This document shows positions 1-6,246 of a stretch of DNA of 14,529 nucleotides, piece after piece. Each line of letters begins with the position of its first letter. The stretch's first letter is position 1. The DNA lies in assembly GCA_020025875.1 (NCBI GenBank), contig JAHHRI010000034.1, forward strand, positions 1 through 14,529, given 5' to 3'. The notes under the pieces were generated by a model, which saw only the letters and a program-made list of their open reading frames with translations, was not told the origin of the DNA and ran no database searches. The DNA comes from Alphaproteobacteria bacterium (lineage in GTDB: Bacteria > Pseudomonadota > Alphaproteobacteria > RF32 > CAG-239). Both the position numbers and the translations under genes were made by a program.

Positions 1-25
1 TTTTTCGTCTTGATTTTTGCTGCAT
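1..25 (-). CDS. Possible start of a gene cut by the left edge
   Basis: On the minus strand an ATG (25-23) follows AAAGG with a 9-nt gap, just after the ruvX terminator, and opens MQQKSRRK before the window ends. The frame is too short to judge and the position so close to the terminator leaves little room for a promoter. It may be non-coding. Confidence 0.2.
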
Positions 26-60
26 TTTATCGTACCTTTTTTTGCAGCTTTTGACAGCAG

Positions 61-100
61 AAAAAAGCCGTTTTCGTGAAACTTCGACGAAAACGGCTTT
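61..100 (-). terminator. Rho-independent terminator downstream of ruvX
   Basis: A perfect 14-bp stem (64-77 with 87-100) closes a 9-nt loop. Read on the minus strand the right arm runs straight into a U-tract of about six (positions 66-61), as expected for an intrinsic terminator ending the ruvX transcript 48 nt past its stop codon. On the plus strand the stem is followed by a poorer TTTATAAT run, so it may also stop transcription entering from the left edge, less efficiently. Confidence 0.85.
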
Positions 101-147
101 ATAATATGGAAAATTTTTTCACATTTTTTTTCAAACGGGAAATTTTA

Positions 148-606
148 TCAGACATATGTTAAAGCATCGAGAAAACCCTGCAAGATATAAGCTGCCGCCG
201 AAGCATCTAAAACCTTTTTGCGTTTTGCACGCGAAAGATCCGCTTCTTTAATCAAAAAATTTTCCATGGCCGATGACGAAAGGCGCTCATCCCAAAAAGC
301 AACCGGCAGCGCAAATATTTTTTCCATTTCTGCGGCAAAGGCACGAACTTCGGCAGCCATGTCCCCTTCTTCGCCGTTCATTTGCAACGGCAAACCAAAA
401 ACCATGCCGCCAATTTCTTTTTCTTCGATAATCCGACGCAAGGCCTCCTCGTCTTTTGCCCGATTCTGACGATAAATAACAGCATGGGAAGAAGCAACCG
501 TCAACAACGGATCGGACACCGCCACCCCCAACCGACGGCTGCCGTAATCAAAGCCGATCAACGCTCTTTTTGACGGCAATTTTGCTTTAAACGCCGCAAG
601 ATCCAT
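148..606 (-). CDS. ruvX: Putative pre-16S rRNA nuclease / Holliday junction resolvase-like protein (YqgF/RuvX)
   Basis: 152 residues, the usual size for the YqgF/RuvX family, which has an RNase H-like fold and acts in the cytoplasm in maturation of the 16S rRNA 5' end (the resolvase role is historical). Seen in the sequence: the first catalytic Asp in the strand-1 motif GFDYGSRRLGVAVSD (D20), the FGLPLQMNG loop (70-78), the DERLS motif (106-110) and the last acidic residue in LDASAAAYILQ (D134). All expected catalytic acids are present. The ATG at 606-604 is preceded by GGAG with an 8-nt gap. The gene is divergent from tolB over 97 bp and followed by a strong terminator, so it looks monocistronic in this direction. 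Nothing is unusual apart from the short N-terminal extension of about 14 residues before the first strand. Confidence 0.93.
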   Translation of the reverse strand: MDLAAFKAKLPSKRALIGFDYGSRRLGVAVSDPLLTVASSHAVIYRQNRAKDEEALRRIIEEKEIGGMVFGLPLQMNGEEGDMAAEVRAFAAEMEKIFALPVAFWDERLSSSAMENFLIKEADLSRAKRKKVLDASAAAYILQGFLDALTYV

Positions 607-644
607 TTTGTGTTCTCCGCAATTTTTTTTGTCTGCTAATGAAA

Positions 645-677
645 TTTTAACAATGTTAACATATGTTATGTTGTAAG
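645..677. promoter_or_regulatory. Nested palindromes in the ruvX-tolB divergent control region
   Basis: Three perfect dyads interleave here: TTAACAATGTTAA (647-659, one central base), ATGTTAACAT (653-662) and TAACATATGTTA (657-668). They reuse the same TTAACA / TGTTAA half-sites in both orientations. Possible tolB promoter elements overlap them (TTAACA at 656-661 with TAAATT 16 nt later), as could ruvX elements on the other strand. Overlapping operator and promoter half-sites are seen; binding by a regulator is inference. The block could also simply be an A/T-rich bidirectional promoter. Confidence 0.45.
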
Positions 678-703
678 TAAATTTAAAATCCCAAGGTGTT
701 AAG

Positions 704-2014
704 ATGAAAATTGTATATTACGCTGCCTTGGCGCTCGGATTCCTGATTTCTCCCGTTCGCGCCGAGTTAAAAATTGATGTTAACGGCGCCATGCGCGAGC
801 CGATGCCGATTGCTTTTCCGCAAATGTCGGGTAACGGCGAAGCCGCTTCCTACGGTGAACGAATCCGCGAAGTGATCATTGCCGATCTGGAGCGTTCCGG
901 ACTTTTTCGCCTCATCCCCGAAGACAGTTACATCCAATCTTTTTCTTCAATTAACGAATTGCCGCGCTTTACCGACTGGAAAGCACTTAATGCGGCGGCA
1001 CTCGTCCAAAGCGCCATATCGGAAATAAACGCCGGCAACCTGCGGGTGGAATTTCGCCTGTGGGATGTCTATTCCGAAGAACAAATGAAAGGACAATCGT
1101 TTACAACCACCAAAGACAACTGGCGGCGCGTGGCTCATGTTATTGCCGATGCCATCTACGAACGTCTAACCGGAGAAAAAGGCTATTTTGACACCCGCAT
1201 CGTCTATATCTCGGAAAGCGGCCCCGCCACCCGACGTATCAAACGGTTGGCAATTATGGATCAGGACGGCGAAAACCACAAGTTTCTCACCAACGGCGCC
1301 TCCATGGCTCTCACCCCGCGTTTTTCTCCCAACCTGCAAAAAATTACTTATCTCTCTTATGCCGGCGCCACGCCAAAAGTCTATATGCTGGACATTGAAA
1401 CCGGCAAACAAAAACTGGTCGGCGCATTTAAAGGCATGACTTTTGCCCCCGTGTTTTCGCCCGACAGCTCCAAACTGCTTTTGAGCTATGCCAAAGGGCG
1501 CACAACCGATATTTATGAATTGGATTTAAAATCGGGCAAAAGCACACAGCTGACTTCAGGCACATCAATCAACACTTCGCCCAGCTACTCGCCGGACGGC
1601 AAACAGATCGTCTTTAACTCCGATCGCGGCGGCAACCAACAGCTCTATGTTATGGACGCCGACGGCGGCAATGTTCGCCGCATCAGCTACGGAAACGGAC
1701 GCTACGCCACGCCGGTTTGGTCTCCGCGAGGCGACTACATTGCTTTTACCAAAATGGCAGGCGGACAATTTTACATTGGTGTTATGTATCCGGACGGCAG
1801 CGGCGAGCGCCTCATCACTAGCGGCTATCTGGTCGAGGCTCCGGTTTGGGCGCCTAACGGACGTGTTCTGATGTATTTTCGTCAAGACAAAGGAACGGCA
1901 CGCAGCAACGCGCCGGTTAAGCTCTATACCATTGACCTCACCGGCTATAATGAGAGAATGATCGTTACCCCTGCCGATGCTTCAGATCCGGCATGGTCAC
2001 CGCTCTTGCCTTAA
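704..2014 (+). CDS. tolB: Tol-Pal system periplasmic beta-propeller protein TolB
   Basis: 436 residues, the family's normal length. TolB is a soluble periplasmic protein that binds Pal and TolA and helps outer-membrane constriction at division. A Sec signal peptide is clear (residues 1-20, ending V-R-A before ELKID). Residues about 21-150 form the alpha/beta N-terminal TolB domain. From about 160 on there are repeated WD40-like beta-propeller (PD40) blades with motifs of the type F-SPD (for example VFSPDSSKLLLSY, SYSPDGKQIVFNSDRGG, VWSPRGDYIAFT, VWAPNGRVLMYF). The ATG at 704 follows AAGGTG with a 7-nt gap and gives the full signal peptide. In most proteobacteria tolB lies in tolQRA-tolB-pal; here ruvX is divergent and a terminator follows 24 nt after the stop, so tolB stands alone. 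Confidence 0.96.
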   Translation: MKIVYYAALALGFLISPVRAELKIDVNGAMREPMPIAFPQMSGNGEAASYGERIREVIIADLERSGLFRLIPEDSYIQSFSSINELPRFTDWKALNAAALVQSAISEINAGNLRVEFRLWDVYSEEQMKGQSFTTTKDNWRRVAHVIADAIYERLTGEKGYFDTRIVYISESGPATRRIKRLAIMDQDGENHKFLTNGASMALTPRFSPNLQKITYLSYAGATPKVYMLDIETGKQKLVGAFKGMTFAPVFSPDSSKLLLSYAKGRTTDIYELDLKSGKSTQLTSGTSINTSPSYSPDGKQIVFNSDRGGNQQLYVMDADGGNVRRISYGNGRYATPVWSPRGDYIAFTKMAGGQFYIGVMYPDGSGERLITSGYLVEAPVWAPNGRVLMYFRQDKGTARSNAPVKLYTIDLTGYNERMIVTPADASDPAWSPLLP

Positions 2015-2038
2015 ATGCCGATTGAAGCGCGTTTTTTA

Positions 2039-2072
2039 CAAAAAAACAGACGCCTTTGCGTCTGTTTTTTTT
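2039..2072. terminator. Terminator after tolB, probably bidirectional
   Basis: A GC-rich stem CAGACGC / GCGTCTG (2047-2053 with 2058-2064) has a 4-nt loop and is flanked by eight A on the left and eight T on the right, so it works as a rho-independent terminator on the plus strand for tolB. It could also stop minus-strand transcription that reads through the rpmJ terminator. Confidence 0.9.
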
Positions 2073-2118
2073 AAAAGAGATTGATGGCGGGGGCTTTCCG
2101 TTCTGCCCGCTTTTCATA

Positions 2119-2145
2119 CAAAAAAAGCTCCGCAACCGCGGAGCT
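2119..2145 (-). terminator. Terminator of the L36 (rpmJ) transcript
   Basis: An 8-bp stem AGCTCCGC / GCGGAGCT (2126-2133 with 2138-2145) with a 4-nt loop is followed on the minus strand by a run of seven T starting at 2126. It lies 21 nt past the rpmJ stop codon. tolB and rpmJ therefore converge on two separate hairpins about 55 bp apart. Confidence 0.88.
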
Positions 2146-2166
2146 GATTTGAAAGGCATCAATCAA

Positions 2167-2292
2167 TTAACCCTGACAAGCTTTGAACTTCGGGTTCTTT
2201 TTATTAATAACGAAAATCCGGCCTTTACGACGAACGATCTTGCAGTCCTTATCGCGGTTTTTCTTGGTTTTTAAAGAACTATACAGTTTCAT
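2167..2292 (-). CDS. rpmJ: 50S ribosomal protein L36 (cysteine-poor, type B-like)
   Basis: A 41-residue basic protein read on the minus strand: it starts MKLYSSLKTKKNRDKDCK and ends KKNPKFKACQG. This is the recognisable 41-residue bL36 form, with the core RRKGRIFVINKKNP. bL36 is a small 50S subunit protein. The zinc-ribbon form carries four metal ligands (Cys/Cys/Cys/His); here only two cysteines remain (C17 and C39), so zinc binding is unlikely and it belongs to the C-minus group. The ATG at 2292 is preceded by GAGGA with a 7-nt gap. It is monocistronic, with its own terminator and a candidate promoter. It is easily missed because of its length. Confidence 0.93.
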   Translation of the reverse strand: MKLYSSLKTKKNRDKDCKIVRRKGRIFVINKKNPKFKACQG

Positions 2293-2323
2293 AACACATT
2301 CCTCATATCAGATGTTTTGCTGC

Positions 2324-2352
2324 AACTTATGCCAAAAGCAAACTTTTGTCAA
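2324..2352 (-). promoter_or_regulatory. Candidate sigma70-type promoter for rpmJ
   Basis: On the minus strand a perfect -35 box TTGACA (2352-2347) is followed after 17 nt by TAAGTT (2329-2324), a weak match to TATAAT. It lies about 32 nt upstream of the rpmJ start codon. The -35 box is strong and the -10 box is poor, so the assignment is tentative. Confidence 0.42.
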
Positions 2353-2394
2353 CCATATTTTTGGTAAAATATGCTAAAAAAACAAAGATTATTT

Positions 2395-2422
2395 TTGCAT
2401 TGCAAAATATTTCCCCTATAAT
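2395..2422 (+). promoter_or_regulatory. Sigma70-type promoter for the secreted protein-ettA transcript
   Basis: TTGCAT (2395-2400), a 16-bp spacer and a perfect TATAAT (2417-2422) lie 30 nt upstream of the ATG at 2453. The quality of the -10 box and the distance to the gene make this the best promoter for the plus-strand pair that follows. Confidence 0.62.
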
Positions 2423-2452
2423 CGACTTAAAGATTCAAAACAAGGAGCCATG

Positions 2453-3034
2453 ATGAAAAAAACGATTTTAATCATAACTGCCGCTTTGTTGCTTTCCGTG
2501 TCGGCACGCGCACAGACCATAGGTTATATTGATGAGGTCAAAACGCTGGGCTATATCGCCGGTCAGGGCATGGCCTGCGGTGCTGCCAAATTTCGGACTT
2601 TTGAAATGCTCGCCCGCGCCATACTCATCACCAAGGCACCAAGCAACAAAATGCAGGCCAAGGCCATGTATGCCTACAACAACGCCAAAGCCGACGGCTA
2701 TTTTGCCAAGCAGGCCGACGGTTTTTTTGAATGTGACGATATTAACGAACGCTTTAACAATCAGCCCATCTATCAGGCAACGCTTTATGCCGACGGCAGC
2801 CTCAAAATGCCCGACGGCAAAATCTTTACCCCTAGAAAACCCTACGACGCCACTTTGCTTTATCAGGATCGCAACGACCGCCTGAATGCACAAAAAATTT
2901 ATGACCGCGGCAAAAAAGCAAAAGTCGGAAAAGTGACCGTTCAAAACGACACCGCCGACACCAAAGCGGAAACGGTTTACGGCAAACCGCCGGCGCCGAG
3001 CGAAGCCGCAATCAGACACATCCGGCGTCAATAA
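2453..3034 (+). CDS. Secreted protein of unknown function
   Basis: 193 residues from the second of two adjacent ATGs. AAGGAG (2442-2447) is only 2 nt from the ATG at 2450 but 5 nt from the one at 2453, so the second is the better start; the first adds one Met. I do not recognise the family. Seen: a clear Sec signal peptide (residues 1-20, basic KK then a hydrophobic stretch, A-R-A cleavage before QTIGY) and a mature domain of about 170 residues. There are exactly two cysteines (C42 in GMACGAAKF and C94 in FFECDD), which could form one disulfide in the periplasm. The middle is helical and Ala/Lys-rich, and the Lys/Arg-rich tail looks disordered. It lacks a lipobox and further membrane segments. 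It lies 44 nt upstream of ettA with no terminator between them, so the two are probably cotranscribed. A periplasmic location is well supported; a function is not. Confidence 0.85.
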   Translation: MKKTILIITAALLLSVSARAQTIGYIDEVKTLGYIAGQGMACGAAKFRTFEMLARAILITKAPSNKMQAKAMYAYNNAKADGYFAKQADGFFECDDINERFNNQPIYQATLYADGSLKMPDGKIFTPRKPYDATLLYQDRNDRLNAQKIYDRGKKAKVGKVTVQNDTADTKAETVYGKPPAPSEAAIRHIRRQ

Positions 3035-3078
3035 AACAACCCAAACAATAAAACAATATCACAAAGGAGAATATTTAA

Positions 3079-4758
3079 ATGGCATCTTACCAGTATGTTT
3101 ACGTCATGCAGAATTTGAGCAAGGTTTTTCCGGGAGGCAGGGAACTGTTTAAAGGCATCACACTTTCTTTTCTGCCCGGCGCAAAAATCGGCGTGTTGGG
3201 TGTCAACGGTGCCGGTAAATCCACGCTATTGAAGATTATGGCCGGCAAAGACAAAGATTTTAATGGCGAGGCATGGGCTGCCGACGGTGTCAAAATCGGC
3301 TATCTGGAACAAGAACCGCAGCTCGACCCGACAAAAACCGTTATCGAAAACATTATGGACGGGCTGGGAGAAACCAGAGACCTGCTGAAAAAATTTGAAG
3401 AAGTTTCCGCGCGCTTTGCCGAACCGATGAGCGACGAACAAATGAACGACTTGATCAACGAACAAGCCGAACTTCAGGAAAAAATAGATGCCTGCAACGG
3501 TTGGGATTTTGAACGCGGCATACAAATTGCCATGGACGCTCTGCGGTGCCCGTCGGCAGATGCCGATGTCACCAAGCTTTCGGGCGGCGAAAAACGCCGA
3601 GTCGCTCTTTGCCGACTGCTGCTGCAAAAACCCGATATGCTGCTCTTGGACGAACCGACCAACCACTTAGACGCCGAGTCGGTTGCGTGGCTGGAAAAAC
3701 ACCTGCAAAACTACGCCGGAACGGTGGTGATGGTTACTCACGATCGTTATTTCCTCGACAATGTCACCGGCTGGATATTAGAACTGGATCGTGGGCAGGG
3801 AATTCCTTATGAAGGCAACTACTCCTCGTGGCTGGAACAAAAACGCAAGCGGCTGGAACAAGAAGAAAAAGAAGAAACTTCCCGTCAGCGCACACTGGCA
3901 AGCGAACTGGAGTGGATTCGGAAAAACCCCAAAGCCAGACAAGCCAAATCAAAAGCGCGTATTAATGCCTATGACGAATTGCTGCAAGCAGCCGGCAAAG
4001 ACAAAATTACGACAGCCAATATCAACATCCCCATGACGGAACGGCTGGGAGATTTGGTCATTGAAGCCGATCACCTCACCAAAGGTTACGGAGAGCGCAT
4101 TCTGATTGATGATTTATCCTTTAAAATTCCCAAAGGCGCCATCGTCGGTATCATTGGCCCCAACGGAGCAGGAAAAACCACTCTCTTTCGCATGATCACC
4201 GGACAGGAAAATCCCGATTCCGGCACCATTCGCATCGGCGAAACCGTTGACTTAGGCTATGTTGACCAAAGCCGCGATGAGCTAAACCCCGATAAAAACG
4301 TCTGGGAAGAAATTTCAGACGGGCTGGATATGATCACTCTGGGCAAAAAAGAATTTCCCTCCCGCGCCTATGTCGGTCAGTTCAATTTCAAAGGCGGCGA
4401 CCAACAGAAAAAAGTCGGTCAACTTTCGGGCGGCGAACGCAACCGCGTCCATCTCGCCAAAATGCTGCGCAAGGGTGCCAACGTGATTTTGCTCGACGAA
4501 CCGACAAACGACCTCGATGTCGACACGCTGCGCTCTTTGGAAGAAGGCATTATGAACTATCCTGGGTGCGTACTCGTTACCTCGCATGACCGCTGGTTTT
4601 TAGACAGATTGGCAACCCATATTCTTGCTTATGAAGGCAACGGCCATGTCGAATGGTTTGAAGGCAACTTTGAAGAATATGAAAAAGACAAAATTCGCCG
4701 TTTGGGCGAAGATGCGTGCAACCCGCACAGCATGAAATTTAAGCCGCTGGAAAGATAA
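3079..4758 (+). CDS. ettA: Energy-dependent translational throttle protein EttA (ABC-F ATPase)
   Basis: 559 residues, close to the 555 of E. coli EttA. ABC-F proteins are cytoplasmic tandem ATPases without membrane domains that bind the ribosomal E site; EttA tunes entry into elongation according to the ATP/ADP ratio. Two ABC modules are visible. The first has Walker A GVNGAGKST (41-49), signature LSGGE (167-171) and Walker B LLLDEPTNHLD (188-198). The second has GPNGAGKTT (360-368), LSGGE (449-453) and LLDEPTNDLD (471-480). The EttA-type arm inserted in module 1 (about 95-140, acidic and helical) and the charged interdomain linker (about 245-320, many K/R/E) are present. Both catalytic glutamates (E192, E474) are intact. 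The opening MASYQYVYVMQNLSKVFPGG is typical of EttA and separates it from Uup or YheS. AAGGAG precedes the ATG by 8 nt. Confidence 0.95.
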   Translation: MASYQYVYVMQNLSKVFPGGRELFKGITLSFLPGAKIGVLGVNGAGKSTLLKIMAGKDKDFNGEAWAADGVKIGYLEQEPQLDPTKTVIENIMDGLGETRDLLKKFEEVSARFAEPMSDEQMNDLINEQAELQEKIDACNGWDFERGIQIAMDALRCPSADADVTKLSGGEKRRVALCRLLLQKPDMLLLDEPTNHLDAESVAWLEKHLQNYAGTVVMVTHDRYFLDNVTGWILELDRGQGIPYEGNYSSWLEQKRKRLEQEEKEETSRQRTLASELEWIRKNPKARQAKSKARINAYDELLQAAGKDKITTANINIPMTERLGDLVIEADHLTKGYGERILIDDLSFKIPKGAIVGIIGPNGAGKTTLFRMITGQENPDSGTIRIGETVDLGYVDQSRDELNPDKNVWEEISDGLDMITLGKKEFPSRAYVGQFNFKGGDQQKKVGQLSGGERNRVHLAKMLRKGANVILLDEPTNDLDVDTLRSLEEGIMNYPGCVLVTSHDRWFLDRLATHILAYEGNGHVEWFEGNFEEYEKDKIRRLGEDACNPHSMKFKPLER

Positions 4759-4777
4759 ACCGGCAGCCGACGAACTT

Positions 4778-4809
4778 CCAAACGCCGTTCTGACAAGAGC
4801 GGCGTTTGG
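4778..4809 (+). repeat. Long hairpin 20 nt downstream of ettA
   Basis: The arms CCAAACGCCG (4778-4787) and CGGCGTTTGG (4800-4809) pair perfectly. The stem extends inward by four more pairs, including one T-G pair, leaving a 4-nt loop GACA. There is no T-tract after it, so it is not a classical terminator by itself. It may protect the ettA mRNA 3' end or pause polymerase before the true terminator further on. Confidence 0.7.
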
Positions 4810-4862
4810 TCTGTTGGCAACACATTGTTGACAACAACCGCCCCTGTTGGCAAAAGCCGACC

Positions 4863-4895
4863 AAAAAGCCGGCTTTTTTTTGCCGGCTTTTTTTT
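4863..4895. terminator. Bidirectional terminator between ettA and the convergent gene
   Basis: An 11-bp stem with core GCCGGC (4863-4873 with 4882-4892) encloses eight T and is followed by T to 4895. On the plus strand it ends the ettA transcript. On the minus strand the stem is followed by five T (4867-4863), and it lies 16 nt past the stop of the gene at 4911-5654. Confidence 0.9.
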
Positions 4896-4910
4896 AATCA
4901 ACTCCGATAT

Positions 4911-5654
4911 TTATTTACTCAGCCAATCATTATACTGTTTGCGGGTGCGAATTGCCATTTTTGCCTCATACGGCAAGCTTTTAAAAATACGGTTGGAAGC
5001 CAAACGGCGTTTGCGCGGCAACTCCAAACGTCCCCATTCGCAGCGACCATAAACCGGTGCCATGGCTTGCATACACTCGTCCAACCCTTTATATCTTTCG
5101 CCTGACGGGATATTTGTCAATCTTGCCAACGCACGATCAAAGGCTTTCAGCTGCTTTTGATAATCAGGCTCACTTTTTGCCTTCTCCAGCAAAAAGCGAA
5201 AATCGTTGCGTGCCATTTTTTCCACCGCTTTGACACATTCCCGATATTGTGGATAAGTTTTCGGCAGCAAATTTAATGCGCGTTGACCATAATTGAAAGT
5301 TTCGCTGGGTGTTCCTCCCATTTCCGGCAAATGTCGAATCACGCTCCACAAATGGTTTTCGAGCCGGTGGTTCGGCGGACAGTTATTAATAAATTTTTTG
5401 GTATGTTTTCGCCAATCGAGCAAATTATCCGCCGTGAGAAATTCTTTTTGCGAGATGGCATAGGCAAAATACATCGTATATTCGTCACCGAGCGTCGGTT
5501 TTTTGGGAAACGTTTTTTTCAAACAAGCGGTCAGCTGCCGCAATTCTTCGCCGTCAACCAGCCGGTTAAATCCTGCCGTCAACTCGTCGGCACTTTGAAC
5601 ACGCTGATAATGTTCGATTAATTTTAGCTTATAATCCTGAAAAGTTTCTGCCAT
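4911..5654 (-). CDS. Unknown helical protein cotranscribed with a GNAT acetyltransferase
   Basis: 247 residues from the ATG at 5654-5652; I do not recognise the family. A longer reading from a TTG at 5675 would overlap the upstream gene by 8 nt and lacks a ribosome binding site, whereas the ATG has GGTGG nearby and sits 13 nt after the upstream stop. The protein is soluble-looking, without a signal peptide or TM segment, charged, and predicted by eye to be mostly alpha-helical. Segments such as FNYGQRALNLLPKTYPQY and QLKAFDRALARLTNIP recall TPR-like helix pairs, but no clear TPR consensus repeat can be laid out. There are five scattered cysteines. The C-terminus is very basic (LPRKRRLASNRIFKSL, then MAIRTRKQYNDWLSK), which could contact nucleic acid; that is inference. 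It is the second gene of a two-gene operon. Confidence 0.8.
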   Translation of the reverse strand: MAETFQDYKLKLIEHYQRVQSADELTAGFNRLVDGEELRQLTACLKKTFPKKPTLGDEYTMYFAYAISQKEFLTADNLLDWRKHTKKFINNCPPNHRLENHLWSVIRHLPEMGGTPSETFNYGQRALNLLPKTYPQYRECVKAVEKMARNDFRFLLEKAKSEPDYQKQLKAFDRALARLTNIPSGERYKGLDECMQAMAPVYGRCEWGRLELPRKRRLASNRIFKSLPYEAKMAIRTRKQYNDWLSK

Positions 5655-5667
5655 CTGATACCACCAC

Positions 5668-6114
5668 TTAAGCAAAGGACAAGTTTTTCACCATACGCGC
5701 AAAGGTAATGCCTTTTTCTTCAAAAATATCACCTTCCTGTCGATAGCCGAGTTTTTCGTAAAAATGGACAACCGACAACATGGCGTGCATGACTATCCTC
5801 GAATACCCAACTGTTTTAGCGCGTTTTTCGGCATATTTAACCATCTCGCGCCCAATACCTTCTCGTTGATATTTGCTGTCTACCGCCACCTGCATCAGCC
5901 GAATTTCCTCATCATTGACCGGCACCAACATCAACCCTCCGACCAATGTATCGTCTAAACTCTCCACACAACCTATATGCAGATAATTCATTTCCTTTTC
6001 GCGATACATATCCAGAAATTTTAACCCAAGCGGTTCGAGTAAAACCTTATAGCGCAGTTCCACCAGTTCATCATAACGGGAAGATCCGAAATCCACATCA
6101 ATCATTTTTCTCAT
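5668..6114 (-). CDS. GNAT-family N-acetyltransferase
   Basis: 148 residues, a normal length for a single GNAT domain. These cytoplasmic enzymes transfer an acyl group from acetyl-CoA to an amine of a small molecule or protein. Motif A is clear: the strand LMQVAVDS (73-80) followed by the pyrophosphate-binding loop QREGIG (83-88, the Q/R-x-x-G-x-G/A signature) and helix REMVKYAEKRAK. Motif B follows in HFYEKLGY (117-124), with Tyr119 in the position often used as general acid. The N-terminal part (LVELRYKVLLEPLGL) resembles GNATs that open with an L-R-x-x-V-L-x-x-P-L-G segment. The ATG at 6114 has a perfect AGGAGG 6 nt upstream. It is first in an operon with the unknown gene downstream and divergent from lepA. 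The substrate cannot be told from sequence. Confidence 0.9.
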   Translation of the reverse strand: MRKMIDVDFGSSRYDELVELRYKVLLEPLGLKFLDMYREKEMNYLHIGCVESLDDTLVGGLMLVPVNDEEIRLMQVAVDSKYQREGIGREMVKYAEKRAKTVGYSRIVMHAMLSVVHFYEKLGYRQEGDIFEEKGITFARMVKNLSFA

Positions 6115-6180
6115 AGCAAACCTCCTGTCTGGATATACATTTAATTGTTAGCATATTTTGCCGCCGTAATCAATATTATA

Positions 6181-6209
6181 TTGCCTAATCTTTTTTTTTG
6201 CCCTATTTA
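6181..6209 (+). promoter_or_regulatory. Candidate promoter for lepA
   Basis: TTGCCT (6181-6186), a 17-nt spacer containing nine consecutive T (6191-6199), and TATTTA (6204-6209) lie 37 nt upstream of the lepA ATG. Both boxes are imperfect. The spacer homopolymer is notable because its length would set the box spacing. On the opposite strand the same gap must also hold the promoter of the GNAT operon; TTGATT then TAACAA at 17-nt spacing is one possibility. Confidence 0.35.
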
Positions 6210-6246
6210 TGGGTATTAAACACGGATAATTCAAGATAGGAAAGAC

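Noticed and set aside
2468..3031. Minus-strand frame opposite the secreted protein
   Set aside because: The plus strand has a promoter, a strong ribosome binding site and a signal peptide; the minus frame has none and is Phe/Val/Gly-rich shadow.
5655..5675. TTG start extending the 247-residue protein by seven residues
   Set aside because: No ribosome binding site in front of it and it overlaps the upstream GNAT gene; the ATG at 5654 fits better.
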